Shown piece by piece: positions 21,901-36,800 of a DNA stretch of 64,000 nt. Source of the DNA: Numida meleagris (lineage: Eukaryota > Chordata > Aves > Galliformes > Numididae); assembly GCF_002078875.1 (NCBI RefSeq), contig NC_034412.1:29671333-29735332 (forward strand), read 5' to 3'. Below the pieces are notes generated by a model, which did no database searches, was not told the origin of the DNA, and was given only the letters and a program-made list of their open reading frames with translations. Within the stretch, counting starts at the first letter, position 1. Each line of letters begins with the position of its first letter. The translations under genes and the position numbers were made by a program.

Positions 21901-23340
21901 ACTATCTCCCAGAAAAAAATCATAATACTGAAGTTCTCTTTCAAGTACAGATTGCTCTTAAAACAAAAAAAGCTGTGCCTATATGAAGAACTTCCTTTGA
22001 TAAATGATACATTCGATAAAGTTCAGATTCCTACTGAGGAAATAGCCTGCTTATAGAAATAGAGTTATACATCAGCCCAGTTATCTGCCAAAATAATAAA
22101 AGGAGATTGGTTGCAAGGTCATTTGTGACTGAGAAATAAGACAGAATATGGACTGTGGAAGTCAGCTGTAAGGCTGTGGCAGAGGACAGTGCATTCTTCA
22201 TTGAATCTGCCCCCAAAGATGTGTCAAATATCACACCTTTCTCTAGAAAGATTCACTAGGTGAAGGAAAATATAAAGCATTGTACTTCACTGTGTATTAC
22301 GCACAACTGCCCTAACAGATTTTTCACTGTGATATTTCTAAAATTTTCAGTATTGCACATGCACCCAAATACATACTATAATTTATAAAAATATGACAGC
22401 ATGCTTCATTTTTAACAGCAGCAGGTTTAGCTTTAAGCTAGAGTACTGGTTTTTTATCAGATTTTAATGAGGTACTAGGCAGAACCGATACTGCAATTCT
22501 TACAGACATTGGCTGACACTTACAATGTCTTCTGCTTAGTGGAGGAGCAAATTGAATCATAAATCTCCTATTTTTATTGCAGTTTCTTCAATGAGGAGTG
22601 GAAACCACCCTTCAAACTTAAGGCTTTCTTCTGCCTCCTTCTTTCTATATTATCCACGTGTATACAGGGTACCCATAAAAGAATGTTATTTGTCCAAGAA
22701 TACGCACTTAGTAAATATCAAAGATGTTCATATTCTTCTGGATATATACTTTATAGATAACATTTTCAGGAATAACTGAGGACCAAATGCAAATGATCAT
22801 TAAAAACAAAATTGTGTGGAGAAACCAGGAAAAAAAGTAGAAAGTTAAGTTTCACAAAACAAAAAGTTTATCCCTGATGTTTGAAGCCCCTTAGCTTTGT
22901 TGAGGTATGCCTTAAAATATGGGTGCTTGGGTATTTGCCACTGTTGGAAGATATATATGTTCTCTGAGGAATTAAGCATCTCTGCTTACATTTTGTAGTT
23001 TTTCACATATATTTGTAAGACTTTTTCTACTAACTCAGCATTTTGTCCTGTAAAAAATCCTCAGCTCTGAGGTATCAACAAAAAAAAACCAACACATTTC
23101 AGTATCTCCTTGGACGTGTGGCACAAATACATCACATTTTTTCCAGTGGGACTACTGTGCTGCTCAAAGCGGTCAGCATTGCCTGTGAGTTTTCTGATCT
23201 ACTGACAAGTGCAGGCAACTCCTCAGTAATCCACTGTATCTTACACCTTGGTTTGTGTATGATTTTGCCTCTTGTTTTGCATTGCATCTGCTACAGCATG
23301 TAAGATCCGTGCACTGGTTTTTCACTCAAACTGAGCTCTT
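18961..23340. other. Intergenic sequence upstream of USP38
   Basis: No supported coding exon. It holds T-runs (19560-19574, 19690-19712), a purine-rich stretch (19790-20060), an A-run at 21761 and a plus-strand AATAAA at 19005-19010 just outside the CpG island. No family resemblance was seen in the short open frames. Confidence 0.7.
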
Positions 23341-23346
23341 GGTGCT

Positions 23347-23426
23347 CCATTTTATATATATATGTATATATAGTACAAGTAGTGTATATATATATATTTT
23401 TATATATACATATATGTAAAATAGTG
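23347..23426. repeat. AT-rich inverted repeat with TA microsatellite
   Basis: The left arm (23348-23371, CATTTTATATATATATGTAT and on) is nearly the reverse complement of the right arm (23401-23426). The loop between is about 30 bases of TA repeats. It could extrude as a cruciform or be a slippage-prone AT tract. Confidence 0.75.
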
Positions 23427-26400
23427 GCCCATTTTATAAAAAAAAAAACTTCTCTTTGTTGCTGTTCATTTTTTAAAATTTATTTTCTCACACTGTACAC
23501 GTAATCAAAATTTTCTCTCACTTCCATAGTACTGTCATTACTACTGGCCAGCTTTCAAACGTTTCATGGACTGTAAGACTATTCTAATTATTTTGCCAAA
23601 GATTAAGCATTGCTTTTTCAGGGGCTGAGAGCTTTAGCTCAAGTCAAAATTGTGATTTTTTTTTCCACTTATGCCATTAAAAATCCAACGTTCTTCAGTA
23701 ATACAGCAGTCACAAACTTCTCATAGCATCTTTTTGTTTTGTTCTGTTTAGATTTGTTTCTTGACCTTAAAGCAAACTTAATATGTCTGATGCATACATT
23801 TTCATCATTAGCTTCCTCTGTGTTAGCAAGAACTACATGTAGTGGTTCTAAACCAGATACAAAGCTCTCTTCTGATTTTTAACTCTTTCCTGGCAGCTAG
23901 TTGCTTACCATTGTGAAGCAAGCCTTTACTTAATAATCATTCATTTTTTAAAGTGTCAGTGCTGATGAGTCCTAACTTGATATTTCCTTGCTTATGTTCA
24001 TGATACTCTGAATTTTTCTGTAAACACTCTGTGTCAAAAATGTCTGACAAAGATTCCTTTCATCTTCTATCATCATTTTGACTGCATCTAACCTACATTG
24101 CATGATGGAGATACCCAGCTTAGTTCCAGCCTCAGCAGGTAATGTCTGCAGCCTGCTCATAAAGTTAGCAGTGCAGTCTTTGTATTAATAGGGGCACAGC
24201 TGAGCTGGTGCAGCTTCTGACACTGCAGTTTGGTTGCCAGCAGTTCAACTATCTCTGCGCTACGCATTGCTGTGGGATGGATAGGTCCTTCATTGCCTGA
24301 ACAAAGTCTCTTCGATCAGGTGAAATTGGATTTTGGAGAAAAAAAAACATGAAGTGGCAGAAACCTTCTTGCAGTTAACAAATATGTGTCTCTGTAGCAA
24401 TGTGAGTGGAGGAAAATTTCATTAAAATTGTCAAAGCATGATATGAATGTGATCGGATATACCTCATTTCCTTGCAACACCAAGTTAAGGTGTCTAACTT
24501 CCAGCTCAAGGAATCTCAAAAGACTATAGAGGTTGTACTTGTGGTATACGCTGAGTAACTTCACCCAGAATTAAGTACTGTGGAACAAGGAATGTAGCAG
24601 CCCTAGACATGAAAACAAACAAACAAACAAAAACAGAAAAAGAAGAGTGTTTTCTGCAAATATGCAAGCGTGTTTAATGAAACTGGTCAGATGCAGACCC
24701 ACTAGGATAGATCCTCCAAAATCAGGAGCAGCATACCAAGTGCATTATGTTGATCTTGAACAGACATACTTGAAGATGTCACACTTAAGTGAACACGTAA
24801 CAAGGGGTAATTTAGTCCTAAGACACAGTACAGTTAAATAGAATATAGTAATGTTGTATATGCAGTTAGTTTCTATCTTCTGCCAAAAATGTCAATACAG
24901 TTCAGTGATTTTTTTTTTAAGAGTTTGCTCAGCCACTTTTTGGTTTACCTCCTATGTTGTATGTTTTCTTGCTTTTTGAATTCGGCTCCAGTATTTGAAT
25001 TCCCAGAATTTTTTAGAAAGAGAATAATATGTAAAATTCAGATTATTCTGATTTGGAAACTATGATAATCTGGCAGAAAAAGCCAATCTCTTAATATTTT
25101 GATCCTTTGTGCAGTGCTGCATGTGCTAATTCATATACTCAACAACAAAGGGAATCATAACCATTTTTTGTTTGTTTGAATAGCAGAACTTTAGGAAAAA
25201 TTTGGATCAGTATGAAAATTTTATTTACCTCAGGTTTACCTAAGATCTATGAAAAAAAGAATTGTGGGGATATACGGGGTCATATGTGTACTCTGAAATG
25301 TGAAATTGTGTAAACACATTTTTATTTGGACTCCTTTTTAAATTTCAGCCCAGATGGAGCCTGTGATAATTCAATAGCAATGGTATTTTGTCTTCATCTT
25401 AAACCAGGATCTGACATATTCTTCACTTACAGTAGCTGCTGAAGGAAGCTTAGGTTAATGTGTAAAATAATTGGTTCTTTGAACAGTTGGGCACAGTCTC
25501 GATTAGTTCCAGTTTCAGTATCAGGTTTCTCTTAATCAGAGGGAAGTACTGTCTTTCTCTGACACTCTGAACACACTGGAATTGATTAGAAAGAAAATGC
25601 TTTGAGCAATGCAATGTAGAAGCAAATGTTCCATGTTATAAGTAACATGCAGTTAGACAATATACTAAATAAATGTGAACTTTTGTGTCCTGATACCAAT
25701 AATCTCATTTTTCTGGGACAGAATGTACTTAAAGTAAAATAGTTCATTTTGAACGTGACATAAATATATATGGAAAGTTAATAGTTTTAGTTAATTGTTT
25801 GTATTTTTAACTGAATACAAAATTCTCCTCTACCTAGTGTCTACAGTATGAAAAAATGAAGCTTTATTTGGGCCATTATTGGTGGCCCAAAACATTTTAA
25901 AAATGCTTGACCAAATAAAAAGAAGAAAAAGAGTAGTATATTTCTCCCAGTGGTGGTTTTATGTGTGGATGAGAATCTTCATTCTCTTAGAATGATTTAA
26001 AGGCAACAAGAGAATCACGGAAGGTTTATAATGTCATAAGCTACTGAAGAAAACCCTGGATAACAGAGGGGGGAATTATTTTTTATTTAAGAGACTATAA
26101 ATTGCTTTTGGTTTGTGAATGCTTATTTAGTTTAAGATAAATCAGATGTCTGATAAATACGTGGAGTGTTCTTTTCTGTGAAAAGATTTGCCATTTTGGA
26201 TTTTCGGCAAAAGTCTGGCTTAAGTATGACCTCTGAGGGAGGCTTAAAGCCTTACTACCTTTATCACTTTTGACCAGCCACATTCCACTCCATCTGCTCA
26301 CCAGTCAGAATTCTTACACAATGATTTTTGTCTCGTGTATCTTGCACTGTTTATCGTCATTGTCAGAGGACCAGCCTCCTAGCTCATGCTCACCTCCTGA

Positions 26401-29400
26401 GTTTACTTCTACTATTTACCTGATGTATGTCCATGTTTCTGCTAGTGCTAGAGAAGCATCCTCCTCTCAGAGCAAATCAAGATAGATTGGAAGCGATTGC
26501 CAAACAAACTGTACCTCTGAAGTCAATGTCTGATTTTTTCCTATCATTACTGATTCTTGTTTTCTATCAGTATTAGGCAGCTCCCTTTCCAAGCCATGCA
26601 ACTGAACCATGACTGATGTAAATCTTGTCCTGCAACCCACTGTGATAAAGTATGTTGGTTAAGGCACACAGACATACCTGTGTTCAAGCAGTGCTGTCAA
26701 ACCAGACATCCCGGCCTGAATGCGTTCTGTTGGATATTTGTGAGTCCCACTTTCTACCAATACTTCACAAAAACCAGTGCTTTTCAAAATAAAAGGCTTT
26801 CTTTAAAACTTGGTTGTTTAAAGTTTGTCTCCTAGAATCCTTGCAAGATATTAATTGTAGCTCACAAATTGCTTGTGAAATAGATATTGGTGCAGACAGT
26901 CTAAATCATTCACCAAAGGCCACGGAATGATTTTTACAGTGCTTAGGACTCTCAGAGAATTATTTTTGACATTATCTGGTAAAGCAATTTGATTCTATTT
27001 ATTTGTTTACATTGCAATGTATATTTTAAAAGTGGATCCAGAGAACAAGAAATAATACCTCACATTTTCAAAGTGCTTTTTGAGTATCAGTTCTACTAAA
27101 ATCCAGTAGGGTGCACAAAATGAGTTAGTGCTTTTGAAAATTGCCTTCTGTAAACACCTTGACATTTTTTTCTGATGATACACATTTTGCATACTCTCAT
27201 AAATATCTGTAAAGCCACCTTGCTCTCTTTTGCCAACTCTCTGCCTCTTTATGTGATACAGAATGGCTCTTCGGCCTTCTGTGATTCCTCCTTGTTTTAC
27301 TGGCTTTGATTGCCTCCTTTTTAGTTCTGTGCTCCCCATATTCATTATCTCATCTTTCTCAGCTCAGGTATACATTGGCAATGTTCAAGAACTGAATTAC
27401 TCTTTTCATTTTATGCTTTTACATGGCTTGCTCTACAGCAAACATTTGCAGGAATGACAAAGTAATAATGCTCCAACTTTCCATGGTAGGGGAAAAAGTT
27501 AGTATTCTATGTACGTAGATGTCTCTGGCAACATGTAAGTAGGGAACCTCACGCAGGGACTGTTTGCCACTGCAGTGCTAAGAAGAGCCTCAGTGTGGTT
27601 TGGAGATAAGCGAACATCAGCTAGATAAGATTATCAAAGTATTTTTCTCAGTTTCAGCTTAGTATCGAAACTTGTGTCCTTACGGTAAGATTGCAGAGGA
27701 CGCACCATGAAAAGATGCTTTGTTCAGTAGAGCAGTATAACATTGGAAGTAAGTATAGATAGGGATATTTAAATAAAAGGAGTTGGGATTTGTCTGGAAA
27801 GAGTGAAATGGAACTGCTTTTTGCTTCATTTGAGTAGTTAAGGTGGGGAAAAATAACTATTATAGTGCCAGTAACACACTTAGTAACACAATAATCAGTA
27901 TTACAAATTAATGAGATATCGTAGAGCATGAGAGTATTGGAAGTGCTAATGCAAAAAAAAAAAGACGTGTTATGAGGGGTAGTAAGTAGTAATTGGTAGA
28001 TATTAGAATATGTAAGGAATGGTGACAGTTTCATATCAAAAATCATTGTAGGAATATTGATTAGCTTCATCAGAAGAGGAAAGATTTAAAGAAAGAAAGG
28101 ATTCAGAAGAACAGACTTCTTCTTGCTCCTGCAAAGCAGAGATTAATGTTAATAAAAGCAGAGACAGTACAAAGTTTAGATCATGCTTAATAACCCAACT
28201 CCTTTTGTGTGCAGTCTAACTCCTTTCATGCTCATGTTGCCAACAAAATATCCACTGAATGACACTGACCAACATGTGTGAGTGGTGGGTGAGTGTGATA
28301 TTGCAGAACATCAGGAAGAACTGCTAACTGCAAAGCACTTTGCATTGTACCTAAAAGGTTACATGTGTACAATGTTCATGTCCCAGCTGTTGGTTTACAT
28401 TGTCCTTTCTGCTTGCTGGATGACGTGGCACAGGTTCTTACTGCAGACAGGAAACGTACATCCAATTCTTGTTTTGTGTAAATATTAGCATAATATTTAA
28501 TCCCTCCAAGCTTTAGTTTTGTTTACAGGAAATTGAGAATTATGATATATGATGCTTCTGGCATGGCTTTGTGCCTCATATTTATCTAGATAATCAGACA
28601 GTCCTACTGGCAGGAGCTTTCAGCTAACACAATTGGATGCTGATCTGGGCTGACTGAATGGGAAGCAAGTCTCAAACTGCCTGTTACAGCCTGCCCTCTT
28701 CTCTGAGTGGCTGCTGCGACTTTCCCTTGGAGCTGCTTATTCGACACTCAGCTTACCTCATGCTGCCTCTCATGCCTCCTGTTGTTGGTTCAGACCCAGG
28801 CATCCCTGTCTGAGAAAACAGAAACTGTTCTGATCACCTTTGGGCTTGCCTTTGGTTAGCTCCCACACTCTGTGATCTCATTTCTGAACAGGATATTACT
28901 GAGAAAACAGCACACTCACAGGGATACCTTGATTATAAAAAATGCTAAGCTTACCACTATGAAGAGTCTAAAAGTCTACATCAGTCTAGCTGTACTATCA
29001 AGTGTGATTAAGGGTCATGCATTTATTTTGCCAATACTACACAAAGGAATGAAGTGTCTCACCTCATAGTTAACTGCCCACGCCTCCCCATCTGAAGACA
29101 AGGTGCCCAGTTTCATCTGGATTAAATTGATGTATTTTTTATGCAGGCTCCACAATTCCTCTTCTGGGTCTGGAGCAAAAAGAGATAACCCACTTTCTCA
29201 ACAAGCCCAAACAGGTATTATAATAACTATGAAGTCGTCTTTAGCTTTTGGGGTTGACAGTAAGAACCCAAGATACCCAGACACCCTGGCTCTAGATGCA
29301 AAACAGAAATAGCAAATGAAAACCTGAGTTTCTAACTGGATGTGCTGAGTAAGATCTGTCTTGTTCATAGTAACCCCTAGCAAAACGTGTAGCATCTTCA

Positions 29401-30770
29401 GGAAGCAGAATTAGAGCCACTTTTTCCTTTAATGTCTCCAGGCTTCTCCATTAATGTTACAAATTTTTAAATCTGTAGATTCTGGGACTGAACCTTTACT
29501 GTGAGTTTAGTGCCCCCAATTACTTTTAGCTAAGAAGAAAATCCATTTAATCTCAAAATACTCGACTACCAATTAAGCAAACTCTGCAATGAAAACTTTT
29601 TTTTATTTTATATTACTTATTTGTGATACTGAAAATAGTTCTAAAAATATATATTTAACATAAAGTGAATATTTTGGGAGTCAAAGAGAACCCTAATGCT
29701 ATTGTTCAAATACCTTATCTTGCTTGTCATTAACATAATTAGTCACTTAAATTTCAAATAAATAACCAGATTCATCCTAGTCATTACTCTGATTTGTCAG
29801 CTGAAGTTAGGCCTTATTTAATGGTAATGCTATGTAAAATCTGACATGCTGGGAATGTATAGCATACTTCTGAAGGGCATGATAATAATCAGATTTGTCT
29901 AGACATGTAAAACACATTTTTGATGCTGCGAATTCCTCCAATTAATTTTGTAAGGTCTCATGATAATTTGGCTCAGATGAAGTATGAGAATTAGAAATTG
30001 TAACAGTCATGAAGTTTTTAGCAGAAAAGCCACTGCCATCTTAAAATAATAACAGTAGCGTATTATTTCCAGTATTTAATGCATTCAGCGAGCTTTTTAC
30101 TAATGCAGGTACTTGCCTGTCTGAGGAGGAATAAATGTAGACATGAGCCACTATAATGTATCAACTTGTTACTTAATGGCATACTTCCTGTCATCCTCTC
30201 CCTATACCCACAGAGCTATGACCCTTTTCAGTTCATTAGCCTCTCTCGTTTTGATGCAGCACATGTACGCTGCAGCAGGAACCAGAGAATATGTGCAGTC
30301 ATTTCAATGGGGCTGAGGAACAGTGGAGCAGGCCGGGAAATCCAGAGTTTTCCATTGCAGGTCTGTTCAGTAGAAAAATAATATTGTCCAAAGCAGCATC
30401 TGTAAGCTGCTCGTAGATTTTACAGTTGCAAAACAAGAGGTACCACAATGCTAGTCTGTAACCTTCATGGCTGGAGATGGCTGCCTGCAGTTGGTGGTAT
30501 GGCCAGTTTTGCTGTCAAATTGCATGTTGCCACCACTTCAAAGCTGGGAAAAACACTGCTTTTCATATCTGTTCCTTTAGTTTCCCTTGCTTTCCTCTGA
30601 AGTCTGATGTGGAAGCAGCTGGCAAAAACATGCCTTGGTGATGAAAGCATCTTTATCTGAAGCGCTGATGACATTTAATTTGCCAGGCTGAGCCATTTCC
30701 CATGCCAGTTTGAGTCTGGGATGAAGATTCTCCATAACTCTTTTCCTCAAGTAGAAAAAGAGGGCCACTT
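23427..30770. other. Intergenic, AT-rich, no gene seen
   Basis: No coding exon, RNA gene or clear mobile element was recognised. An (AAAC)n microsatellite lies at 24613-24634. Open frames here are short and unlike known families. Confidence 0.65.
24613..24634. repeat. (AAAC)n microsatellite
   Basis: About five tandem AAAC units followed by an A-rich stretch. Confidence 0.85.
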
Positions 30771-30804
30771 TCCTCCCTCCCTCCCTCCCTGCCTTCCTTC
30801 TCCC
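30771..30804. repeat. (CTCC)n / pyrimidine microsatellite
   Basis: Tandem CTCC units grading into CCTTC, with all pyrimidine bases on the plus strand except one G. Confidence 0.85.
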
Positions 30805-33800
30805 TAGAACAGTTTACAAGGAGTAGGTTATAGGGAAGACTGGAATGATTGCTTCTTGAAGAATAGAAAATCCTATAGAATAATGGAAAATGTAAAATGA
30901 GGCTCTGGCAGTCTTAACTTGAGCACTTAAAATGTTTTGTAGGATGAATGAATGAAGCATTTTGACGACTGTTCTCAGAGAGTGTTTCTCAGTGCATCTG
31001 GGGCTTCTCAGCATAGGGTCTACTTGTGTCTGTGCTCAGTAAAATAAATGCCAAAGCCAAAGCTAAGGCACACAGCATGGTTTCTGCTTCCATTCCTGTG
31101 TCCACGCATAGATGTCAGTGTAATTCCACCTGGGGAAGAAAACTGAAAGTTTTCACTTCTCAACTGTCTTCCTTTAGCAATACCTTGATTTGTTCAGCTA
31201 GCTATCTGCTTGCTTCCAGTTGTGCTAAAAATGTGGGGCTGCTAAAGATGGTAGTTCCATCTCCTCTGATGAGTGCTCCAGCGCAGAAGATTTGAAGATA
31301 TAGACTTTTATATTGTGAAGTTACAATCTGTAGTTCCCAACATCTGACACACTATGTGAGCCTTATTCTGAGAACAGGGGTTGGAGGAGGGTGCAAATAA
31401 TTTGGAGTTTTAAGGTGGCTCCTAAAGACAGCTGAATATCATTCCCCAGGGAATACTGATGGATCTTAGCATCATCATCAAAATCACTAAAGGTTATTTC
31501 TCTTCTTTCGTGGTGGTCTGATGTGTGGGACTTAGCAGGCCACCGAAAAAGTTTTCCCTCTTTCTTTAGGTACTGAGCTGTGATATTCTTCATTACTTGC
31601 TGGAAGCCGGATCACCTCTGCACTATAAAAAGAAATTAAGTTCCTTTTCTTTTAATTATACTGTTATAACCCCTTACTCCAGTGTTTGTATAGGAATATA
31701 TTAGTAATGGAAAATACAATTATAAAATCTCTTGAGTTCATGCATGAATAAAACCGTCAAATAAGACAAAGTGTTAATAAAATCTTATACAACTTAGGGA
31801 ATACTACTGTAATAACACAGAATGAAGAATAAGCCATACATAACAAAAATACAGTAGTATAATAGAAATAATATAACAAAAGTTGTGTTACTTAATTAAA
31901 AACCTTTCCCTTCATGTCATTTGGTTACGTTCCCTTTCCACCACGGGTCAAATTCATCCCTTGTGTGACTTCAAGGGAGTGCTAACAGATGGATTTCTGC
32001 CTTTGAAGAGGGTTACTCAGAAGTTTTTGGCATTGGGCTTCTGAAGCCCTGAGCATCCTCTTTTGTCAGTGGCATAAAACTTATATAACTCTTCAAGCTT
32101 CTTAGCATATGTCCCTGCTTGCCCCTGCTCCTGGTATTCCTGTCCTTGAATGTCTTCTAATGACACTGGCATTCATATGGAAACATAAGTATTTGCTTGA
32201 ACTCAGGCTGCAGAGTCGTCTGTTACCTAGGGAATGTCGGTATCAGTAGATGGAGCTGTACCACCTAATAGGAGCTTGTTTAGATACTCTGACTATGTCC
32301 ACATGAGCACAAGCATTACATTGGTTCAGACCAGGAATGCACATGTGAAGCACATCTCCTCCCAGCTATCCCTGCAAGCAAGGTAGAGGCAAGAACAGTG
32401 CTGCATGATCCTGAAGGGATGGGCTGGAATATTTCTACTGTCTTTGGAAAGATAATACTGCTTCCCAAACATACTTGAGATGAAACCTGCAAGAGGTTGA
32501 TCAGAAAGCAGTAAGCCATATTTTATTTCAATATCACCATTGTCTCACACAAATCTGCCTGCTTGACTGAGTGTGACTATGAAATTGAGCTTTTTCAGTG
32601 CTGCCCCAGGAAGCGATACAGCCAGAGGTCTCCTTATGCAGGTTACTGTTTTATTGTGCGCATTTTCTACCTTCTCAACAAAATAATCAAACCATCACTT
32701 GCACTGATTGAATTCGTTTCATTTTTGTTTCACTTAATTTCGGTCATTTGTTCTATATGAATGCTGGTGTTTGAATGAAATAGCTGTCTGAATTCATTAG
32801 TCAAACAAAGAGTGGGCTAGCAGGAGCTATCTTCCCTAACTTGTAAATGTCTTACTAACATTAAAACTTTATTTCTATTGGTTTTTCTAGTCCATTTCAC
32901 AATTTTCAGTACTGGTAGGCCATACTGAAGTCTTTTTTCATAAAACTGCATCTCCAACTCCACAGCAGTTGCCTTTTAATGTCAAGACCTGGTATTATTT
33001 TTATTGCTTTAATAGCTCTCAAAAGTCATGGTGTACCATACAACAGGCAGTGGGACTTGTACAGTAAATCCTGTAACATCTCTTGTTTTTATTCTGCTCA
33101 CATTATGGAGTATGTAGAAACATAGCATCTCATTTGCCCACTTCTTTATTGCAGATACGCACTGGGTATATTAATGTTTCAGTGATTCTTCCACTGTAAC
33201 AGCAAAATCCTGTTGCTATTCACTGTGCTTGATGATTGCTCCATTTAGCACATTCTTGATCTTGATTCTTTATTTCCAGGCTAATTATTTTACAAAGTGC
33301 AATGGCTAATCTGATCTATCATGTCAAACAGTCAATACCTATAATTCATTTTTTCTAACTTGTAGAAAAATCAAACCAAACATTGAACAGAAATAAAGAA
33401 TATTAATTTGGAATGTAGAGGAAGCCATTCATTCAGCTGTCATTGCTGTTCAAAACAGTTGAGAAAAATCATAGATCAATGATGTAGCACATGGCTTGTC
33501 CCACATGCCTTTGCACTATGACTTTTCCTAGACTCTCCCTTACTTATCTAAGTACTTCTTTGACACAGAAACATCTGAGAAGATGTTATTACCCACTCTT
33601 AGCTGTTAGGTCAGTTATATGAAATACTGCTTCAGTGATGCTTTCTGTTAAAAAAAGCTCTTCCCTTCTGCTGCCATTCTCCCTTGGGCTATGTGAGGTC
33701 TGTGTAGAAAATAACATCTCTCAGTGGTTTTTCTCCTCATTTTCTGCAGGAGGCATTAACTTCTTTCAATAACTTCTATCCAGCAATTTCAGACTGATAA

Positions 33801-36800
33801 AGATATCTTTTCAAATCTTTGCTAAAACATACTTGCTAAATGGTGTAGATCTCAGTATTAATGATCAAAATTAGTTTCTTTGCCAACCAGGTATGTGTCT
33901 TGCAATAGGCTGATTGAAGATATCAGTATGAAGTCTTTAATTGAAAGATTATGCACTTGGAATGCACATTTTGGACAAAATTTAGGAGGCAAGTGGCAAG
34001 GACTAATCACAATACCTTGGTTTTCTAAAGCAATGGAAGTGATTGTGTGTAGTATCCAATTTTTGCCTTAATAGCTGTAGAAAGGAGCCAAAAGAGTACA
34101 TGGACTCAGAGAAGGAAGGACTCCAGAGGACAAAGACTTGAATTCTATTCTATTAATTGCCTTTTTAAACTATAGATTATTGTGAAGAAGGCTTAGTGAG
34201 AAGGCTATGAGCCAGTCTTCTTATGTGCATAGTGAAAGGGAAGGAGACAACTGACTCAAGTTATAGTGAAAGGGAAATTTCAAGTAGATAATTTCAAGTA
34301 TTTGCTCTCCTTAGCATGTATTTTTGAATCTTGTTGAATTTAGCACCATTACAAGCTAGATCTGCAGCAATACAATCTTGAAATGTAACAACAACATGCA
34401 TGAGGATATACCATTTTTAATCTGTCTTCCAAAGAGAGTTATCTATGAAACAGTATCCAATTACAGTATTTACTTTTGGCATAGTTGAATCTTGCCTGTG
34501 GAAGCAAAATTAGATGAGCTTTTTGGTGTCTTTGGTAGCTTGCTTGTCTCTGATGACTCACATGCATTCATATTGACTCTTACTTTAATCCATCAATTGT
34601 TCTGTAACTGTATCTGCAGGTGGTTTTTGGCTTTAAACTTGGGATTTGAGGATGGAATGGTATTTTGGATGGAAAGTTGCAGCTCAGAGTAGAAGAGAAA
34701 GTTGGAAAGTGCTGTAGCGATTGCACTGATTTCTCCTTTGATTGTCACTTTGAGAAAACAGTGCTTGAAACAGTGTCTTTTAAAACAGTGCTTGAGATCC
34801 CTGGGCAAGGATGGTAAGCTGGTGGTCAGTGATCTAAAAATAGCAATGAGAGCATGCACAGATTTAGCGGTAGCATTGGTGATTCATGGTTTATCTGATT
34901 CTTCCACTTCAAAAAATATTTCCTTGCATCTCTGCGTGGCGTCGTCTTACATCTTCTCCCCAAGAGCTGCTGCATTAAGAAATCAGTAGAGCATAAAGTT
35001 GTTCCATTTTCAATATAATAGGAATCTTTTTTTTTTTCTGGATTTTATATTTTTAGGGACTCTGAATGAGATCTGTGACTTATGTTGTACATTTGTGATA
35101 CTGCGTTTTCCTTTCTGCAGTACTCCCATGCTGAACTAAAAGAGGCTATGTTAGACGTCACGTGAAAAGACTTGCAGTACTAAAACTTGAAAAAAATATA
35201 TGCTCCAAGCAGCATTTTCCTCAGAAGTGCTGGGCAAACATGGCAGCACATTATAGCCTTTCACATATTCACATACAAAGTATATATTGTCATTCAGTGA
35301 TCAGCTTAAGAGAAACTTGCTACAGTGACATTTCAGTGTAAATTTATGATTTACTAATGCATTTGAAATGCTCTGCTAAATCGTTTTCCTCTTCCCTTCC
35401 CTTGTGCCTTTACTATCTTATTCATGCATAACTCCTTTCTTCCTCATATGAAAGCTCTCTGTTCCATAAATCTGTGAAAGCATTACTTTCAATGTGGTTG
35501 CTACTTCTCTGGTCCTGAATGAGGGACAAAGGCATTGGAAATGAAGGGAAATAACTACCAAGAAGCAATTTTAATCTTCTTAATTGAACACAGCCAAACA
35601 ACAGTTACTTAAAATGAAACTCCAGTGTAGTATTTCCAGCAGATGCTTATGGTTTTCTATCTATCTTTATACCTTAGTGGTTAAACCAGTAAATACCACC
35701 AACTCTGTAGAGGCAGTTAAATGGAGGTATTTTTTACTCCTCAGAGTGATTCTCAATTTTCAGTATCAGCAGAAGTGCTGCTGAAAGGCAGGGGCATGCT
35801 CACTGTGCCGTGGATCTTCTTGTGGGATCTAAGGGATGCTCCAGGGGAGCCCTCCCCAGCCAGGGCTCCCAGCTGGGCTGGGTGTGCACTATAGGAAAGG
35901 CTCTGAGTGTCATGCAGAAACATGTATTGTAGTGATTTTGCAGAGGAACTGAGGGCTCTCTTTTTTGAGTTAAGGATGCTGGTGGCTGATGCATGGCAAC
36001 TCAATCAAGTCAAGAGCTATTCTGATAGCTATGTTTTTCCAAGTGGAATGTTTGGCTTCTGATCATCCCAGGGCCAGACACTGAGATTTCTGGTCAAGAC
36101 TTAACTCTAATCCCAGCAAACATAGGAATAGTTCTGCTGAGTGCAGGAAGACTCGAATTTTACACATAGTGCCAAATATTTCCTCTCAACTGACTAACCA
36201 GCTGACCAAAGAGAAAAGAGATAAGAGCATAGGGGTGGGAAGACTGACTGAAGTTCTGTAATTTGCTTTCATTTTCCCTGAGTTTATTAACTAACGGAAT
36301 TTCAGGAGGCAGGGAGGCTAAGAAGATGTTAAATGAAGAGCTGCTATGACTGCTCTGCCTCTGCGGTTCCCTCTTGCTGAAGGGCTCTCTCCTCCCTCAT
36401 GTCTCAGGATCATTTCAGAAAGGCCCTGCAGTACTCCTCTGTAATTGTTGGTTTCTTCAGTGAAGTTCTTACATAGCCTTTTTGGAAGCTAGTAAAATGC
36501 CTGCGTCTGTAGCCCTGGAGCCCTTGTTCCCATCTTTGCATTTACAAGAGCTGTTGTGTTTAATTAACAGCTATGACTGGCACAAAACAAAACAACAACA
36601 ACAAAAAAAACCAGAACAAAACAAAACAAAAAAACATAAAATCAGAGGTAAATAAGCATATTTCCATCTTGAGTCTGTGTGAAGAAGTAGCCTATATACC
36701 TCATTAACAAAGTCTCTACTGCATACATCTCCGCTAGATAACAGATTACAGACAGAGATATAAAGTCTAAAAAGATGACGCTCCTGCAGTGCTGAGCAGT

